The notes below the pieces were generated by a model. The model was given only the letters and a program-made list of their open reading frames with translations. It was not told where the DNA came from and searched no databases. A stretch of 64,000 bases of DNA, taken from positions 62,001-126,000 of the forward strand of contig NZ_JABAEX010000001.1 in NCBI RefSeq assembly GCF_012843315.1. The letters run 5' to 3'. Position 1 is the stretch's first letter; every line of letters starts with the position of its first letter. Shown here piece by piece: positions 29,668-38,277 of the stretch. The stretch comes from Streptococcus sp. WB01_FAA12 (GTDB taxonomy: Bacteria; Bacillota; Bacilli; Lactobacillales; Streptococcaceae). The translations under genes were made by a program, and so were the position numbers.

Positions 29668-30340
29668 CTGGACTTACCTCTTCTAGCTTGTAACCAATAC
29701 CTCTGACGGACTTGACCTGAAGTGCAATGCCAGCCTGTTTCATCACCTTTTTGAGCCTTGCAATATTTACTTGAAGAGCATTTTCATCGATGAACTCAGT
29801 TGTATTCCACAGTTTCATGCTCAATTCTTCTTTTGTGACGACAGAATCAGTTGCCACTAATAAGGTTTCTAGCAATTTCCCTTGATTTTGGGGGAGTAAA
29901 ATCGAATGTCCGTTGATATAAAGGGTATAGGTATTTCTATCCAGCAGAAAATTATCTTTTTCAAGTAGATTTTGTCTGCCTTCATAGCGTTTCAAGATAT
30001 TTTCTATACGAGCCAAGAATCTTTCTTTCTTGAAAGGTTTTGTTAAGTACTCGTCTGCCCCTAATTTTAGGGCGTAGATCTCATCTTTTAGTTGTTCACG
30101 GGAGGTGAGAACCAATATGGGCACAGAGCGTTTTGACTTGAGATTTTTACAAATTTGAAAACCTGTTTCTCCCGGCAAATTCAAATCCAGTATGATTAGA
30201 TCCGTATCGTATTGCAGCACTTGCTGGCTTGTATCTTTGAAGTCAGTCAACTTATCAACTTGATAACCCGCTTTCTCTAACAAGATGACAATTTCATCTC
30301 GAATCAAGGCTTCATCTTCAATTACCAGAATATGCTTCAT
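29657..30340 (-). CDS. Bce-type OmpR-family response regulator
   Basis: The protein has 227 residues. The receiver domain has the acidic pair at E8-D9, the phosphoacceptor D52 in LIILDLNLPGE, and the conserved lysine in YLTKPF. The C-terminal OmpR/PhoB winged helix ends VKSVRGIGYKLEE. AAGGAGG lies 8 nt before the ATG. It should be activated by the kinase encoded next to it and bind the operon's own promoter; the palindrome at 33249-33265 is a candidate site. Confidence 0.93.
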   Translation of the reverse strand: MKHILVIEDEALIRDEIVILLEKAGYQVDKLTDFKDTSQQVLQYDTDLIILDLNLPGETGFQICKNLKSKRSVPILVLTSREQLKDEIYALKLGADEYLTKPFKKERFLARIENILKRYEGRQNLLEKDNFLLDRNTYTLYINGHSILLPQNQGKLLETLLVATDSVVTKEELSMKLWNTTEFIDENALQVNIARLKKVMKQAGIALQVKSVRGIGYKLEEVSPDET

Positions 30341-30372
30341 ATCGGTTCCTCCTTTTCCTAATTTATTCTACC

Positions 30373-32427
30373 TTATTCATCTCTTTTGGGTTCCATTAAG
30401 GACAACAAGTACTTATTGCTATTTTTCTTTACAATTCTGATATAGATGACTTCAAAGCCTGCTAAGAGCAGTACTATCAGCATGGCTGTGATAAATTTCT
30501 GCCCCATGACCATTCTTGCACTGGCTGGTACTATTCCTGTGAGGAGGGAGCCCACTCCGAAGCTACTACTGATAAGTGCAAGGGCTATTGGCAGACCGAA
30601 ATACCAATTGATTTGCTTTTCTGAAGATTTACAAAGAGTTTCGTAGTTGGCTCCGAGATGGATCAAGGTTTGGTATCGTCTGTAGGATTGTCTTTGTCCC
30701 ATCAAAAACTGAACGCCAATGATTGTATTTGCCACAACAAGGAAGATGATAGCCAGATAGATAGTGATATAGCTGGCAGAGATAATGTAAAATAACTGTC
30801 TTCCCATATTTTGTATATAGCTTTCATAGCCAAGAGAGGTTTGATTTAGCTTTTCATTGGTATCTGAGATAGCTCTCATCAAGCCTTTTTCTTTGACCAG
30901 CTCAGGAGCCAAGATACCGCTGACATAGTTCGAATAGTGACCGTCTGTATAGCTCATAAAGGTCTCATCTGGGACTATGAGGGCAACAGAGAGGGTGATC
31001 TCACGATCCGTTACGATTGGTAAAGACTGTACCTCTCCAATCAATTTTACATCATTTTCCATGACTTTGATTTGAGGCTTCGTCTTCAGGACAGAGTTGA
31101 CAAGACTCTCATCTGGGAGAAAATCTTTCCCCATATACAAGTAGGCTTCCTTGCTAGTTAGTTCTAGAGGAGGGAGATTGGCAGCTTTTCTAAGTTCATT
31201 GTATTCGGAAACTGGCATGAGGTGGGAATTAGTAGACTGTTTAAATTTACGGAGCAAAATTTCCTTGTTCTTGCTGTCTTTTTGCTTTTTCAACTCCTTG
31301 ATGACCTCTTCGAAGGACACGGACTCGTGTTCTTTCGCTTTGCCAACTTTGATTTGCAGAATCTTTGAAAACGGTGATGCTAGTCCAGCAGCTTCAAGCT
31401 CTTTTTTTACTGTATTTACATCAAGATTTTCATCTGTTTCCTGCTTGCTATCTCTAAATGTATAATCCAATACGTGGGTTTGATTGCCTGAATTGCCACT
31501 TGCAATAGCCACACCTGCTCCAAAGAGGCATAAGGCAGAGAAGATTAAGAGGGAGCAGATAGCTAGTATAGTTGAGCGCTGGATAACTAATTCCTGAATC
31601 TGTCTAAAATTATAGGCATGAAGTTTTCGATTGCCTCCAAGATTGACCAAGATGTCTATAAATAAACGCATGCCAAAGAAGAGTAGGATGGTTCCCAGAG
31701 TCCCCAAGAGAACAGTGATGCCCATGGTTATGACACTCCCCCAAGCTCGTCCGCTCATACCCAAGTAATAAGCTGTTCCTAGAAGCAAAATTCCGAGGGC
31801 GGAAGCAAGAAGGTAGATACCTTTGGGAAGTAGTTTTTTCATCCCAGAAGGTGAATAGGCAAGCAGGTTTCCGATTTCCTTATTGGCCGTCTTTGCACTT
31901 AAAAGAACAAAAACAGCTAATTTTACGGCCAGAAAGCCGATGACTGTATAGAATAGAGCTGTAGTAGATAGAGAAAATTGATGCTCAATAATCCCTAGTC
32001 CCACAATTTTAGAGGTTATTAGGCTAATCAGTTCTGAAATCAAGATGGAAATAGGAAGACCTATTCCAAGAGCAAGGATACTGTTTCTCAAATCCTCGAG
32101 CAGGAGCAGCAAGAACAGTTTGCTTCTTCGCATGCCTAATGTGAGATAGACACCAAATTCATGTTTTCTTCTTTCCATCTGCATACTGCTTGCGAAGTAG
32201 ACTAGAAAAAAGAGAATAAAGAGCGTTGCTACGTAAAGAATAGGAATCATGCTAAAGAGTTTATTTACAGCATGACTCTCTATTTGTTTTAGAAAGATCA
32301 TCACATCTTGATGAGATAAAGAAAGGATGATGTAAAAGGAGATAATAGAAAGAACCATGGAACTGAAGTACAAGCCATTATTTTTTCGATCTCTCTTGCT
32401 ATTTCTTGAAACTAATTTAGAAAACAT
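30373..32427 (-). CDS. Bce-type ABC transporter permease (FtsX domains, large extracellular loop)
   Basis: The protein has 684 residues and about ten membrane segments. The N-terminal FtsX unit and further helices run to about residue 310. A single large extracellular domain of about 240 residues (starting near NSGNQTHVLDYTF) is followed by three helices, a topology specific to BceB/VraE-type permeases that remove peptide antibiotics from lipid II-cycle targets. ATG 32427 has GGAGG 8 nt upstream; an ATG at 32433 and GTG at 32436 are too close to it. The start overlaps the ATPase gene by 11 bp. Confidence 0.92.
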   Translation of the reverse strand: MFSKLVSRNSKRDRKNNGLYFSSMVLSIISFYIILSLSHQDVMIFLKQIESHAVNKLFSMIPILYVATLFILFFLVYFASSMQMERRKHEFGVYLTLGMRRSKLFLLLLLEDLRNSILALGIGLPISILISELISLITSKIVGLGIIEHQFSLSTTALFYTVIGFLAVKLAVFVLLSAKTANKEIGNLLAYSPSGMKKLLPKGIYLLASALGILLLGTAYYLGMSGRAWGSVITMGITVLLGTLGTILLFFGMRLFIDILVNLGGNRKLHAYNFRQIQELVIQRSTILAICSLLIFSALCLFGAGVAIASGNSGNQTHVLDYTFRDSKQETDENLDVNTVKKELEAAGLASPFSKILQIKVGKAKEHESVSFEEVIKELKKQKDSKNKEILLRKFKQSTNSHLMPVSEYNELRKAANLPPLELTSKEAYLYMGKDFLPDESLVNSVLKTKPQIKVMENDVKLIGEVQSLPIVTDREITLSVALIVPDETFMSYTDGHYSNYVSGILAPELVKEKGLMRAISDTNEKLNQTSLGYESYIQNMGRQLFYIISASYITIYLAIIFLVVANTIIGVQFLMGQRQSYRRYQTLIHLGANYETLCKSSEKQINWYFGLPIALALISSSFGVGSLLTGIVPASARMVMGQKFITAMLIVLLLAGFEVIYIRIVKKNSNKYLLSLMEPKRDE

Positions 32428-33190
32428 TGCCATCACCTCCAGCTAGCGCTGCCATGACCTTTAGTATTCTGTGGTAAAAATCTTCTTGACTTTCTCTTGG
32501 ATAATCGCGTCGGATTTCATGGAATAGTTTTCCGTCTTGGATAAACAAGATGCGGTTGCAAAAGCTGGCAGCGACAGAATCGTGGGTCACCATGAGAATG
32601 GTGGTCTCTTCCAATTGATTCATTTCAGCTAATTTTTGCATCAAAATAGTTGCATTTTTTGAATCCAAAGCCCCTGTGGGCTCATCCGCAAATACAATCT
32701 TAGGGTCTAAAATCAAGGCACGCGCAGCAGCTACCCTTTGTCGTTGACCACCTGATAATTGAGATGGGAACTTATCTAGAAGTTCAGAAATATCCAGATA
32801 TTGGGAAAGCAATTCTAACCGAACCTTGCTTTCGTTGGCATCGACCTTGTGCAAAGACAGTGGGAGTAAAATATTTTCTTTGGCTGTCAGATTGTCCAAA
32901 AGCTCAAAATTCTGAAAGAGGTAGCCGATTTCCTTACCACGATAATCAGCTAACTGACTACCCTTTAACTGACCTAAATCCTTTTCTTGCATTTTAATGG
33001 AGCCGTCAGTTGGCTTGATGATAGTGGCGAGACAGTTAAGAAGGGTTGTTTTCCCAGATCCACTACTCCCCATAATCCCTAAGAACTCACCTTTGACAAC
33101 TTGAAAAGATATGCCGTTCAAGGCCTTGGTGATATTCGGCTCTTTTCCATAATGCTTTGTTAATGATTCTACTCGTAAAATTGTTTCCAT
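32417..33190 (-). CDS. Bce-type ABC transporter ATPase
   Basis: The protein has 257 residues. Walker A is GSSGSGKT (41-48), the signature is LSGGQRQRVAAARAL and Walker B is KIVFADEPTGALD, all of the MacB/LolD-like subgroup. It powers the partner permease in target-AMP dissociation and also sets the signal to the kinase (flux sensing). I start at 33190 because GGAGGT is 7 nt upstream; an ATG 15 nt earlier overlaps that site. It is the first gene of the operon ATPase-permease-regulator-kinase. Confidence 0.94.
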   Translation of the reverse strand: METILRVESLTKHYGKEPNITKALNGISFQVVKGEFLGIMGSSGSGKTTLLNCLATIIKPTDGSIKMQEKDLGQLKGSQLADYRGKEIGYLFQNFELLDNLTAKENILLPLSLHKVDANESKVRLELLSQYLDISELLDKFPSQLSGGQRQRVAAARALILDPKIVFADEPTGALDSKNATILMQKLAEMNQLEETTILMVTHDSVAASFCNRILFIQDGKLFHEIRRDYPRESQEDFYHRILKVMAALAGGDGNVF

Positions 33191-33219
33191 GTGAAACACC
33201 TCCATCTTTTGTTACTTTC

Positions 33220-33265
33220 ATTATAATATGAATCAGAGTAGAATAACACTTACGGATGATGTAAG
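33220..33265 (-). promoter_or_regulatory. Promoter and candidate operator of the Bce-type operon
   Basis: On the minus strand TATAAT lies at 33225-33220, about 30 bp upstream of the ATPase start. No good -35 is seen. Instead a perfect palindrome, CTTAC-N7-GTAAG, spans 33265-33249, centred about 34 bp upstream of the -10 box. That is where a response regulator would be needed to help a weak -35, as in BceR-regulated promoters. Confidence 0.55.
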
Positions 33266-33624
33266 AAATTTTTATCGCTGACATTTATAGTCAGATTATT
33301 GGAGCTATACTTACTATATTATAGCATGGTTTCAGGGATTTAAAAAGAGGAGTAGGGTGTGTAGGAATTCCTCCAACCTTGAAACCATCGAATTTCAAAA
33401 TTGGAAAAAGGCCCTAGAAATCAACATTTCTAGGGCTTTTTAACTTATTAACTCTATTCCTGATTTTCTTATTCTATTGTTATTTCATCCAAAAGAGTTT
33501 AATTCATAGAGTTCAAGTTCTTTAGGCATTGGAAAATAACTGATTATGTTTCGTTTTTAGATTTTTAATCAATCTCAGTTCTAAACTTAGAAAAGAGATT
33601 TACCTAGTTGATTTCTATCTATGT
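33266..33624. other. Intergenic gap between Bce operon and GmrSD-like gene
   Basis: About 360 bp between the palindromic operator and the stop of the next gene. Apart from the terminator at 33405-33441, I see no gene. A short minus-strand open stretch of about 23 codons near 33485-33560 could be the tail of a lost gene, but nothing supports it. The composition is AT-rich, like the island that follows. Confidence 0.5.
33405..33441. terminator. Bidirectional terminator in the gap before the GmrSD-like gene
   Basis: GCCCTAGAAAT (33411-33421) pairs perfectly with ATTTCTAGGGC (33426-33436) around CAAC, with A-runs before and T-runs after. It can end the minus-strand GmrSD-like transcript 180 bp past its stop codon. 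No plus-strand gene ends here. Confidence 0.85.
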
Positions 33625-35451
33625 TTACCAATTTTTAGTAATAAGACCATAAAGCTCTGTTCCAATATCTTTTGATCTTTCTTCAATAGAAATTTCTTTA
33701 CTGTTAGAATATTTATTCATAAAATCTTTTACAAAATGATAATTGGATTTTTTATAAACAGATATCTTTTCCTTAAAATCATAGTTTTCACATTCTTCAT
33801 TCAATTTTTTTTCTAAAATTATTAGATTTCCAATATTTAAAATAGATTTTCTATCCTCTTCACTTGACTCTGGAATAATATGTTCAATTGTTGCTGATAC
33901 AGTATCGAAACTTGTATTGTTTTGTTCTGATAATTTTTCCTCTATTTTGTAGATAGCATACTTAGTTATAGAATTTTTTCTCTTTTGAATGTTATCCATA
34001 CCATTTGTTTTTGACGAATAATTTATTTGAACAAAATTAGATATAAATTTTTGATTATCTTCAGGTAGTAATTCTATAAAGCCTTGCTTTAATTTGTTAA
34101 ATTCGTTTATTATTTGATTTTGATTTTCCGACTTATAAATTTCTCTTGCAACATTTCCATATTTATTCACTAATGCATTTGTTCTTTCTTTCATAATTCC
34201 ATTGTAAATAAAATGGAACTCCTCTAGAAATCTAACCATTGATTTCATATTTTTGAAACTAAGTAGGCCAGAATTGTATCTATCAACAAGCGTAATAAGC
34301 AATACTTGTACTTGTTCGATATTTAACGTATTTTGTAGAAAATCTAAGGAGTTTATAAAATATTGCAGATCTTCTTTACCTACATTATTACCTTTTGAAC
34401 TAGTACGAAAATAATCATGTTTTGGTTTTATTATACGTGCATAATTTTTTGAAGCTGTTTCTAACTCCCTCAAAAATGTCATATATTCCTTTTTATTAAT
34501 ATTCTTTTTAAACTTTTTATATAAGTCTCTATCCGTACTATATGTATATCTTGATAGCCAAAAATACCTATAGAATTTTTGTACAGATATATACTCGCCG
34601 TCATTTCGGAGATTCATCTTTATATTTGACCAAATGAGTTTTGCTTCATCAAGAGGAACAGTCTCATTCTGAACAGAAAAAATTTCATTCTTAATCAAAT
34701 CCAAAGCTGACAGATGAAGCCCTTTTGAATTTATATTCTCAAATATGACATTTACATCATTTACATTTTCAGAAATAATGTAAACGAATGAGCTTCCTAA
34801 AAGCTGATCTCGCACTAGTTTCAATTTGTCTATTTTACTAAGATTAGAATTTTTGAAAATGGGTGCTGATAGATTTTCATCCTCTAGCTTTATTCTGAAA
34901 AAATCATGAGCTTCTTTAATCAGTCTTGCCTCTGTTGAGAGTTCTTTTTCTAAATCTTCTATATCTCTATAGTCAATTCTTGGATAACCATCTTTTTTCT
35001 GATCATCTTCGGGTTTAATACCTCTCATTTGAATTTTCTTTTGAAAGTATGGAGATGCAGTGTCATTTTCCAAAACATTATAGAAATTTCCGTCATTATC
35101 CTGTGCAATTATATATTTCCATAATAATGTAGATAAGTTATTATCATAATTGTAAAGTATATCCGATAAAACAGATAAAAATATTGTGATTGTAGTAATT
35201 CTTTGTTGTCCATCAATAATTTCAATAGGCTTATTTGTTTTATCCATCTTTCCCACTAAAATTACAGTACCAAAAAAATACTCCTGTATTTCATAAATTC
35301 CTTTGTCTTCTTTTATGTTAGACACAATGTCTGAATAGAAATCTTCTAACTGTTCTTTACCCCATGAATATTCTCTTTGATATCTGGGAATAATATACTT
35401 CTTATCAGTAAAAAAAGTTTGTAGCGGTATTGATTTTGCTTCAAAATTCAT
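33625..35451 (-). CDS. DUF262/DUF1524 protein, GmrSD-like putative type IV restriction enzyme
   Basis: The protein has 608 residues. The N-terminal DUF262 (GmrS-like, ParB/Srx fold) has IPRYQREYSW (21-30) and the nucleotide-binding motif DGQQR (80-84). The C-terminal DUF1524 (GmrD-like) has the His-Me finger nuclease core: H524 in ATIEHIIPES and asparagines in NIGNLIILEKKLN. Fused proteins of this type cleave modified phage DNA (GmrSD, BrxU, SspE relatives), although some DUF262 proteins have other roles. The gene is visibly more AT-rich than its neighbours, stands alone between conserved genes, and has a minus-strand TATAAT 32 bp upstream, so horizontal acquisition is likely. Confidence 0.85.
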   Translation of the reverse strand: MNFEAKSIPLQTFFTDKKYIIPRYQREYSWGKEQLEDFYSDIVSNIKEDKGIYEIQEYFFGTVILVGKMDKTNKPIEIIDGQQRITTITIFLSVLSDILYNYDNNLSTLLWKYIIAQDNDGNFYNVLENDTASPYFQKKIQMRGIKPEDDQKKDGYPRIDYRDIEDLEKELSTEARLIKEAHDFFRIKLEDENLSAPIFKNSNLSKIDKLKLVRDQLLGSSFVYIISENVNDVNVIFENINSKGLHLSALDLIKNEIFSVQNETVPLDEAKLIWSNIKMNLRNDGEYISVQKFYRYFWLSRYTYSTDRDLYKKFKKNINKKEYMTFLRELETASKNYARIIKPKHDYFRTSSKGNNVGKEDLQYFINSLDFLQNTLNIEQVQVLLITLVDRYNSGLLSFKNMKSMVRFLEEFHFIYNGIMKERTNALVNKYGNVAREIYKSENQNQIINEFNKLKQGFIELLPEDNQKFISNFVQINYSSKTNGMDNIQKRKNSITKYAIYKIEEKLSEQNNTSFDTVSATIEHIIPESSEEDRKSILNIGNLIILEKKLNEECENYDFKEKISVYKKSNYHFVKDFMNKYSNSKEISIEERSKDIGTELYGLITKNW

Positions 35452-35739
35452 AAGTAGTTGTCCTTTATTTAGTTGAAATCTGATTATACATTACCATTGA
35501 TTATCTCTCACCGTATTCAAGTGTTATATCTTATTCAAATGGAAATAATTTTATTCAGGTAAACAGTTACATGATTTTTTTTCGGTTTTATTTTTACAAT
35601 ATAAGAGTATCATAAACACTCATAAAATTTCTAGCAAAATAGACTTGAACGAACTAATTACGAAAAGAAATCTTATGAGCTATTATTTTTTACCATAGAC
35701 GATTGTGAAAAGAGTCTTAGCTTAAGGTACTCTTATACT
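35452..35739. other. AT-rich gap upstream of GmrSD-like gene
   Basis: There are 288 bp without a gene. It contains the minus-strand -10 TATAAT of the GmrSD-like gene (35488-35483) and, at the far end, the guaA terminator (35710-35734). No repeat or integration scar is evident. Confidence 0.5.
35710..35734 (-). terminator. Terminator of guaA
   Basis: On the minus strand AAGAGT-AC-CTTA pairs with TAAG-ACTCTT around AGC, with a 2-nt bulge, followed by TTTTC. It is of moderate quality and lies 6 bp after the guaA stop. Confidence 0.55.
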
Positions 35740-37302
35740 CTATTCCCATTCAACGGTTGCTGGTGGTTTACTTGTAATGTCGTAGACGATACGGTTGACG
35801 TGGTCTACTTCGTTTACGATACGTACAGAGATTTTTTGAAGGACTTCCCAAGGAATTTTAGCAAAGTCAGCTGTCATACCATCGATAGAAGTGATGGCAC
35901 GAATGGCAATGGTGTAGTCATAAGTACGACCATCACCCATAACACCAACTGAACGAACACCTGTGTTGACAGTGAAGTATTGCCAGATATCGCGGTCAAG
36001 ACCAGCGTTAGCGATTTCTTCACGTAGAATAGCATCAGACTCACGAACAGTTTCAAGTTTTTCTTCAGTGATTTCGCCCATGACACGTATAGCAAGTCCT
36101 GGTCCTGGGAATGGTTGGCGCCATACGATGTGGTCTGGCATACCCAGCTCGGTACCGAGGGCACGAACTTCGTCCTTGTATAAGGTATTCAATGGTTCAA
36201 TCAATTCAAACTGCATGTCTTCTGGTAGACCACCAACGTTGTGGTGTGACTTGATGGTTTGGGCTGTATCTGTACCAGACTCAATCACGTCAGTGTAAAG
36301 CGTTCCTTGAGCAAGGAATTTCACATCTTTTAGCTTACTTGCTTCGTCATCAAAGACATAAACAAACTCGTTACCGATGATTTTACGTTTTTGTTCAGGG
36401 TCAGAAACGCCAGCAAGTTTGTCAAGGAAGCGTTTTGCAGCGTCTGCTTTGACGATATTCAAACCAAACTTACCACCAAGCATCTCCATAACTTGGTCAG
36501 CCTCTCCCTTACGAAGAAGACCGTGGTCAACAAAGATACAGATCAATTGATCGCCGATTGCTTTTTGAAGAAGAACTCCAACGACAGAAGAGTCAACACC
36601 ACCTGATAGACCGAGAAGAACACGCTTGTCACCCACAGTTTCACGGATTTTCTTGATCTGCATATCGATAAAGTTGTCCATTGACCAATCGCCTTTAGCC
36701 TTACAGATGTTGAGGGCAAAGTTGCGAAGGATATCATTTCCATAGACAGAATGGCGAACCTCTGGGTGGAATTGGATACCGTAGATGTGTTTGTCTGGGT
36801 TTTCAATGGCTGCATAAGGGCAGTCAGCAGAAGTTCCAGTACGAACAAAATCAGCTGGAATCTCTGTAACAGCATCGCCATGGCTCATCAAAACAATCTG
36901 TTCTTCAGGAGTCCCTTCAAAGAGGGCAGAAGTGGTATGAGTAAGTGGTGATTGGCCATACTCACGGTTACCAGCATCAGCTGCAGGGACAACTTTTCCT
37001 CCAAGTTTGTGAGTAAGAAGTTGCATACCATAGCAGATTCCCAAAATTGGAATACCAAGTTCAAAAATTTCTGGGTCAATATCAAATGAACCATCTTCGT
37101 ATACAGAGTTTGGACCACCAGAGAGGATAATCCCTGCAGGGTTAATCGCACGAACCTCTGCAGCTGAAATTTTATGGCTTTTTAGCTCTGAAAAAACACC
37201 AATTTCACGAATACGGCGGGAAATCAGTTGGTTGTATTGGCTACCATAGTCCAGCACGATGATTTTTTCGACATCTTGCAAATCAGTTGAAATGTTGCTC
37301 AT
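35740..37302 (-). CDS. guaA: GMP synthase (glutamine-hydrolysing)
   Basis: GuaA converts XMP to GMP, using glutamine as the amino donor. It has 520 residues. The N-terminal class I glutamine amidotransferase has the nucleophile cysteine in [10 protein letters not shown] and the His-Glu pair in [10 protein letters not shown]. The ATP-pyrophosphatase domain has [13 protein letters not shown]. The C-terminal dimerisation domain ends [10 protein letters not shown], as in all GuaA. AAAGGAAA is upstream of the ATG. It is divergent from a GntR regulator. Confidence 0.98.
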   Translation of the reverse strand: MSNISTDLQDVEKIIVLDYGSQYNQLISRRIREIGVFSELKSHKISAAEVRAINPAGIILSGGPNSVYEDGSFDIDPEIFELGIPILGICYGMQLLTHKLGGKVVPAADAGNREYGQSPLTHTTSALFEGTPEEQIVLMSHGDAVTEIPADFVRTGTSADCPYAAIENPDKHIYGIQFHPEVRHSVYGNDILRNFALNICKAKGDWSMDNFIDMQIKKIRETVGDKRVLLGLSGGVDSSVVGVLLQKAIGDQLICIFVDHGLLRKGEADQVMEMLGGKFGLNIVKADAAKRFLDKLAGVSDPEQKRKIIGNEFVYVFDDEASKLKDVKFLAQGTLYTDVIESGTDTAQTIKSHHNVGGLPEDMQFELIEPLNTLYKDEVRALGTELGMPDHIVWRQPFPGPGLAIRVMGEITEEKLETVRESDAILREEIANAGLDRDIWQYFTVNTGVRSVGVMGDGRTYDYTIAIRAITSIDGMTADFAKIPWEVLQKISVRIVNEVDHVNRIVYDITSKPPATVEWE

Positions 37303-37337
37303 CTTTTTCCTTTCTCAAAAGAAATATCTTTTTCAAT

Positions 37338-37346
37338 ATTCTATCA
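37338..37346 (-). promoter_or_regulatory. Extended -10 promoter of guaA
   Basis: On the minus strand TGA-TAGAAT is seen, with the hexamer at 37343-37338 and a possible TTGGTA -35 18 bp upstream. The -10 sequence is the same as at dacA. Confidence 0.6.
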
Positions 37347-37383
37347 CAAATAGGAGTGAATTACCAACTAAACAAGGCAAAGT

Positions 37384-37413
37384 TTGACTTTTTCTTAGCA
37401 AATACGGTACAAT
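37384..37413 (+). promoter_or_regulatory. Promoter of GntR-family gene
   Basis: TTGACT (37384-37389), an 18-bp spacer and TACAAT (37408-37413) point away from guaA. The leader is about 23 nt. Confidence 0.65.
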
Positions 37414-37442
37414 GGAGAAAATAAAGAAAAGAAGTGAGAATC

Positions 37443-38141
37443 ATGTTACCAGCTTATATGAAAATCCACGATCAGATCAAGAAGGATATAGATGAGCATC
37501 ATTGGAAAATCGGAGAGAGACTTCCAAGTGAGCGAGATTTAGCTGAACAGTTTCAAGTTAGCCGGATGACATTACGCCAGGCTATCTCTCTCTTAGTTGA
37601 GGAAGGAGTTTTGGAGCGTCGTGTAGGAAGTGGGACTTTTGTCTCTAGCACTCGTGTCCAAGAAAAAATGAGAGGGACAACCAGTTTTACGGAGATTGTT
37701 AAATCTCAAGGGAAGGTCCCTTCTAGCCAGCTCATTTCTTACAGAAGAACCATTCCAAATGAGCAAGAGGTCGCAAAGCTAGGGATTACTCCGACAGAGA
37801 ATATTATCCGCATGGAACGGGTACGTTACGCTGACCAAGTTCCGCTAGTCTATGAAGTCGCATCCATTCCTGAGAAATTTATTAAGGATTTCAAAAAAGA
37901 AGAAATCACTAGTCATTTCTTCCAAACCTTGCAGCAACATGGCTACCGGATTGGCAAATCCCAACAGACCATTTATGCGAGATTGGCTAAGGAAAAGATT
38001 GCCCATTACTTAGAAGTCGAAAAAGGGCATGCGATTCTGGCATTGACTCAGGTTTCCTATCTCGATGATGGGACGGCTTTTGAATATGTTAAGAGTCAGT
38101 ATGTGGGTGAACGTTTTGAATTTTATCTTGAAAATAACTAG
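37443..38141 (+). CDS. GntR-family (HutC/UTRA) transcriptional regulator
   Basis: The protein has 232 residues. The N-terminal GntR winged helix includes IGERLPSERDLAEQFQVSRMTLRQAISLLVEEG, and the C-terminal UTRA ligand domain runs from about 85 to 225. Relatives sense sugars, phosphonates or amino acids; the ligand here is unknown. I start at ATG 37443 (MLPAYMKIHDQ), since the GTG at 37434 overlaps the likely ribosome binding site. It is divergent from guaA and followed by its own terminator, whose stem contains the stop codon. Confidence 0.9.
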   Translation: MLPAYMKIHDQIKKDIDEHHWKIGERLPSERDLAEQFQVSRMTLRQAISLLVEEGVLERRVGSGTFVSSTRVQEKMRGTTSFTEIVKSQGKVPSSQLISYRRTIPNEQEVAKLGITPTENIIRMERVRYADQVPLVYEVASIPEKFIKDFKKEEITSHFFQTLQQHGYRIGKSQQTIYARLAKEKIAHYLEVEKGHAILALTQVSYLDDGTAFEYVKSQYVGERFEFYLENN

Positions 38142-38160
38142 TCTCAGCAGACTAGTTTTT
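38136..38160 (+). terminator. Terminator of GntR-family gene
   Basis: AACTAGTCT (38136-38144) pairs with AGACTAGTT (38149-38157) around CAGC, then T. The gene's stop codon lies inside the left arm. Confidence 0.85.
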
Positions 38161-38277
38161 CGTTTCTAAGAATATTAGAATTGTCAAAACAATCTGTCTA
38201 GACTTGATTTTATCCATTATTTACTATAAAATGGGAAGGAAAAACGTCAAACTTTTATATTGCAAATAGGAGAAAAA

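Noticed and set aside
33087..33284. 65-codon minus-strand frame over the Bce promoter region
   Set aside because: It overlaps the promoter and operator and the real ATPase start, and has no recognisable product.
33485..33560. Short minus-strand open stretch of about 23 codons downstream of the GmrSD-like gene
   Set aside because: It is too short, has no start with a ribosome binding site and no similarity that I recognise.
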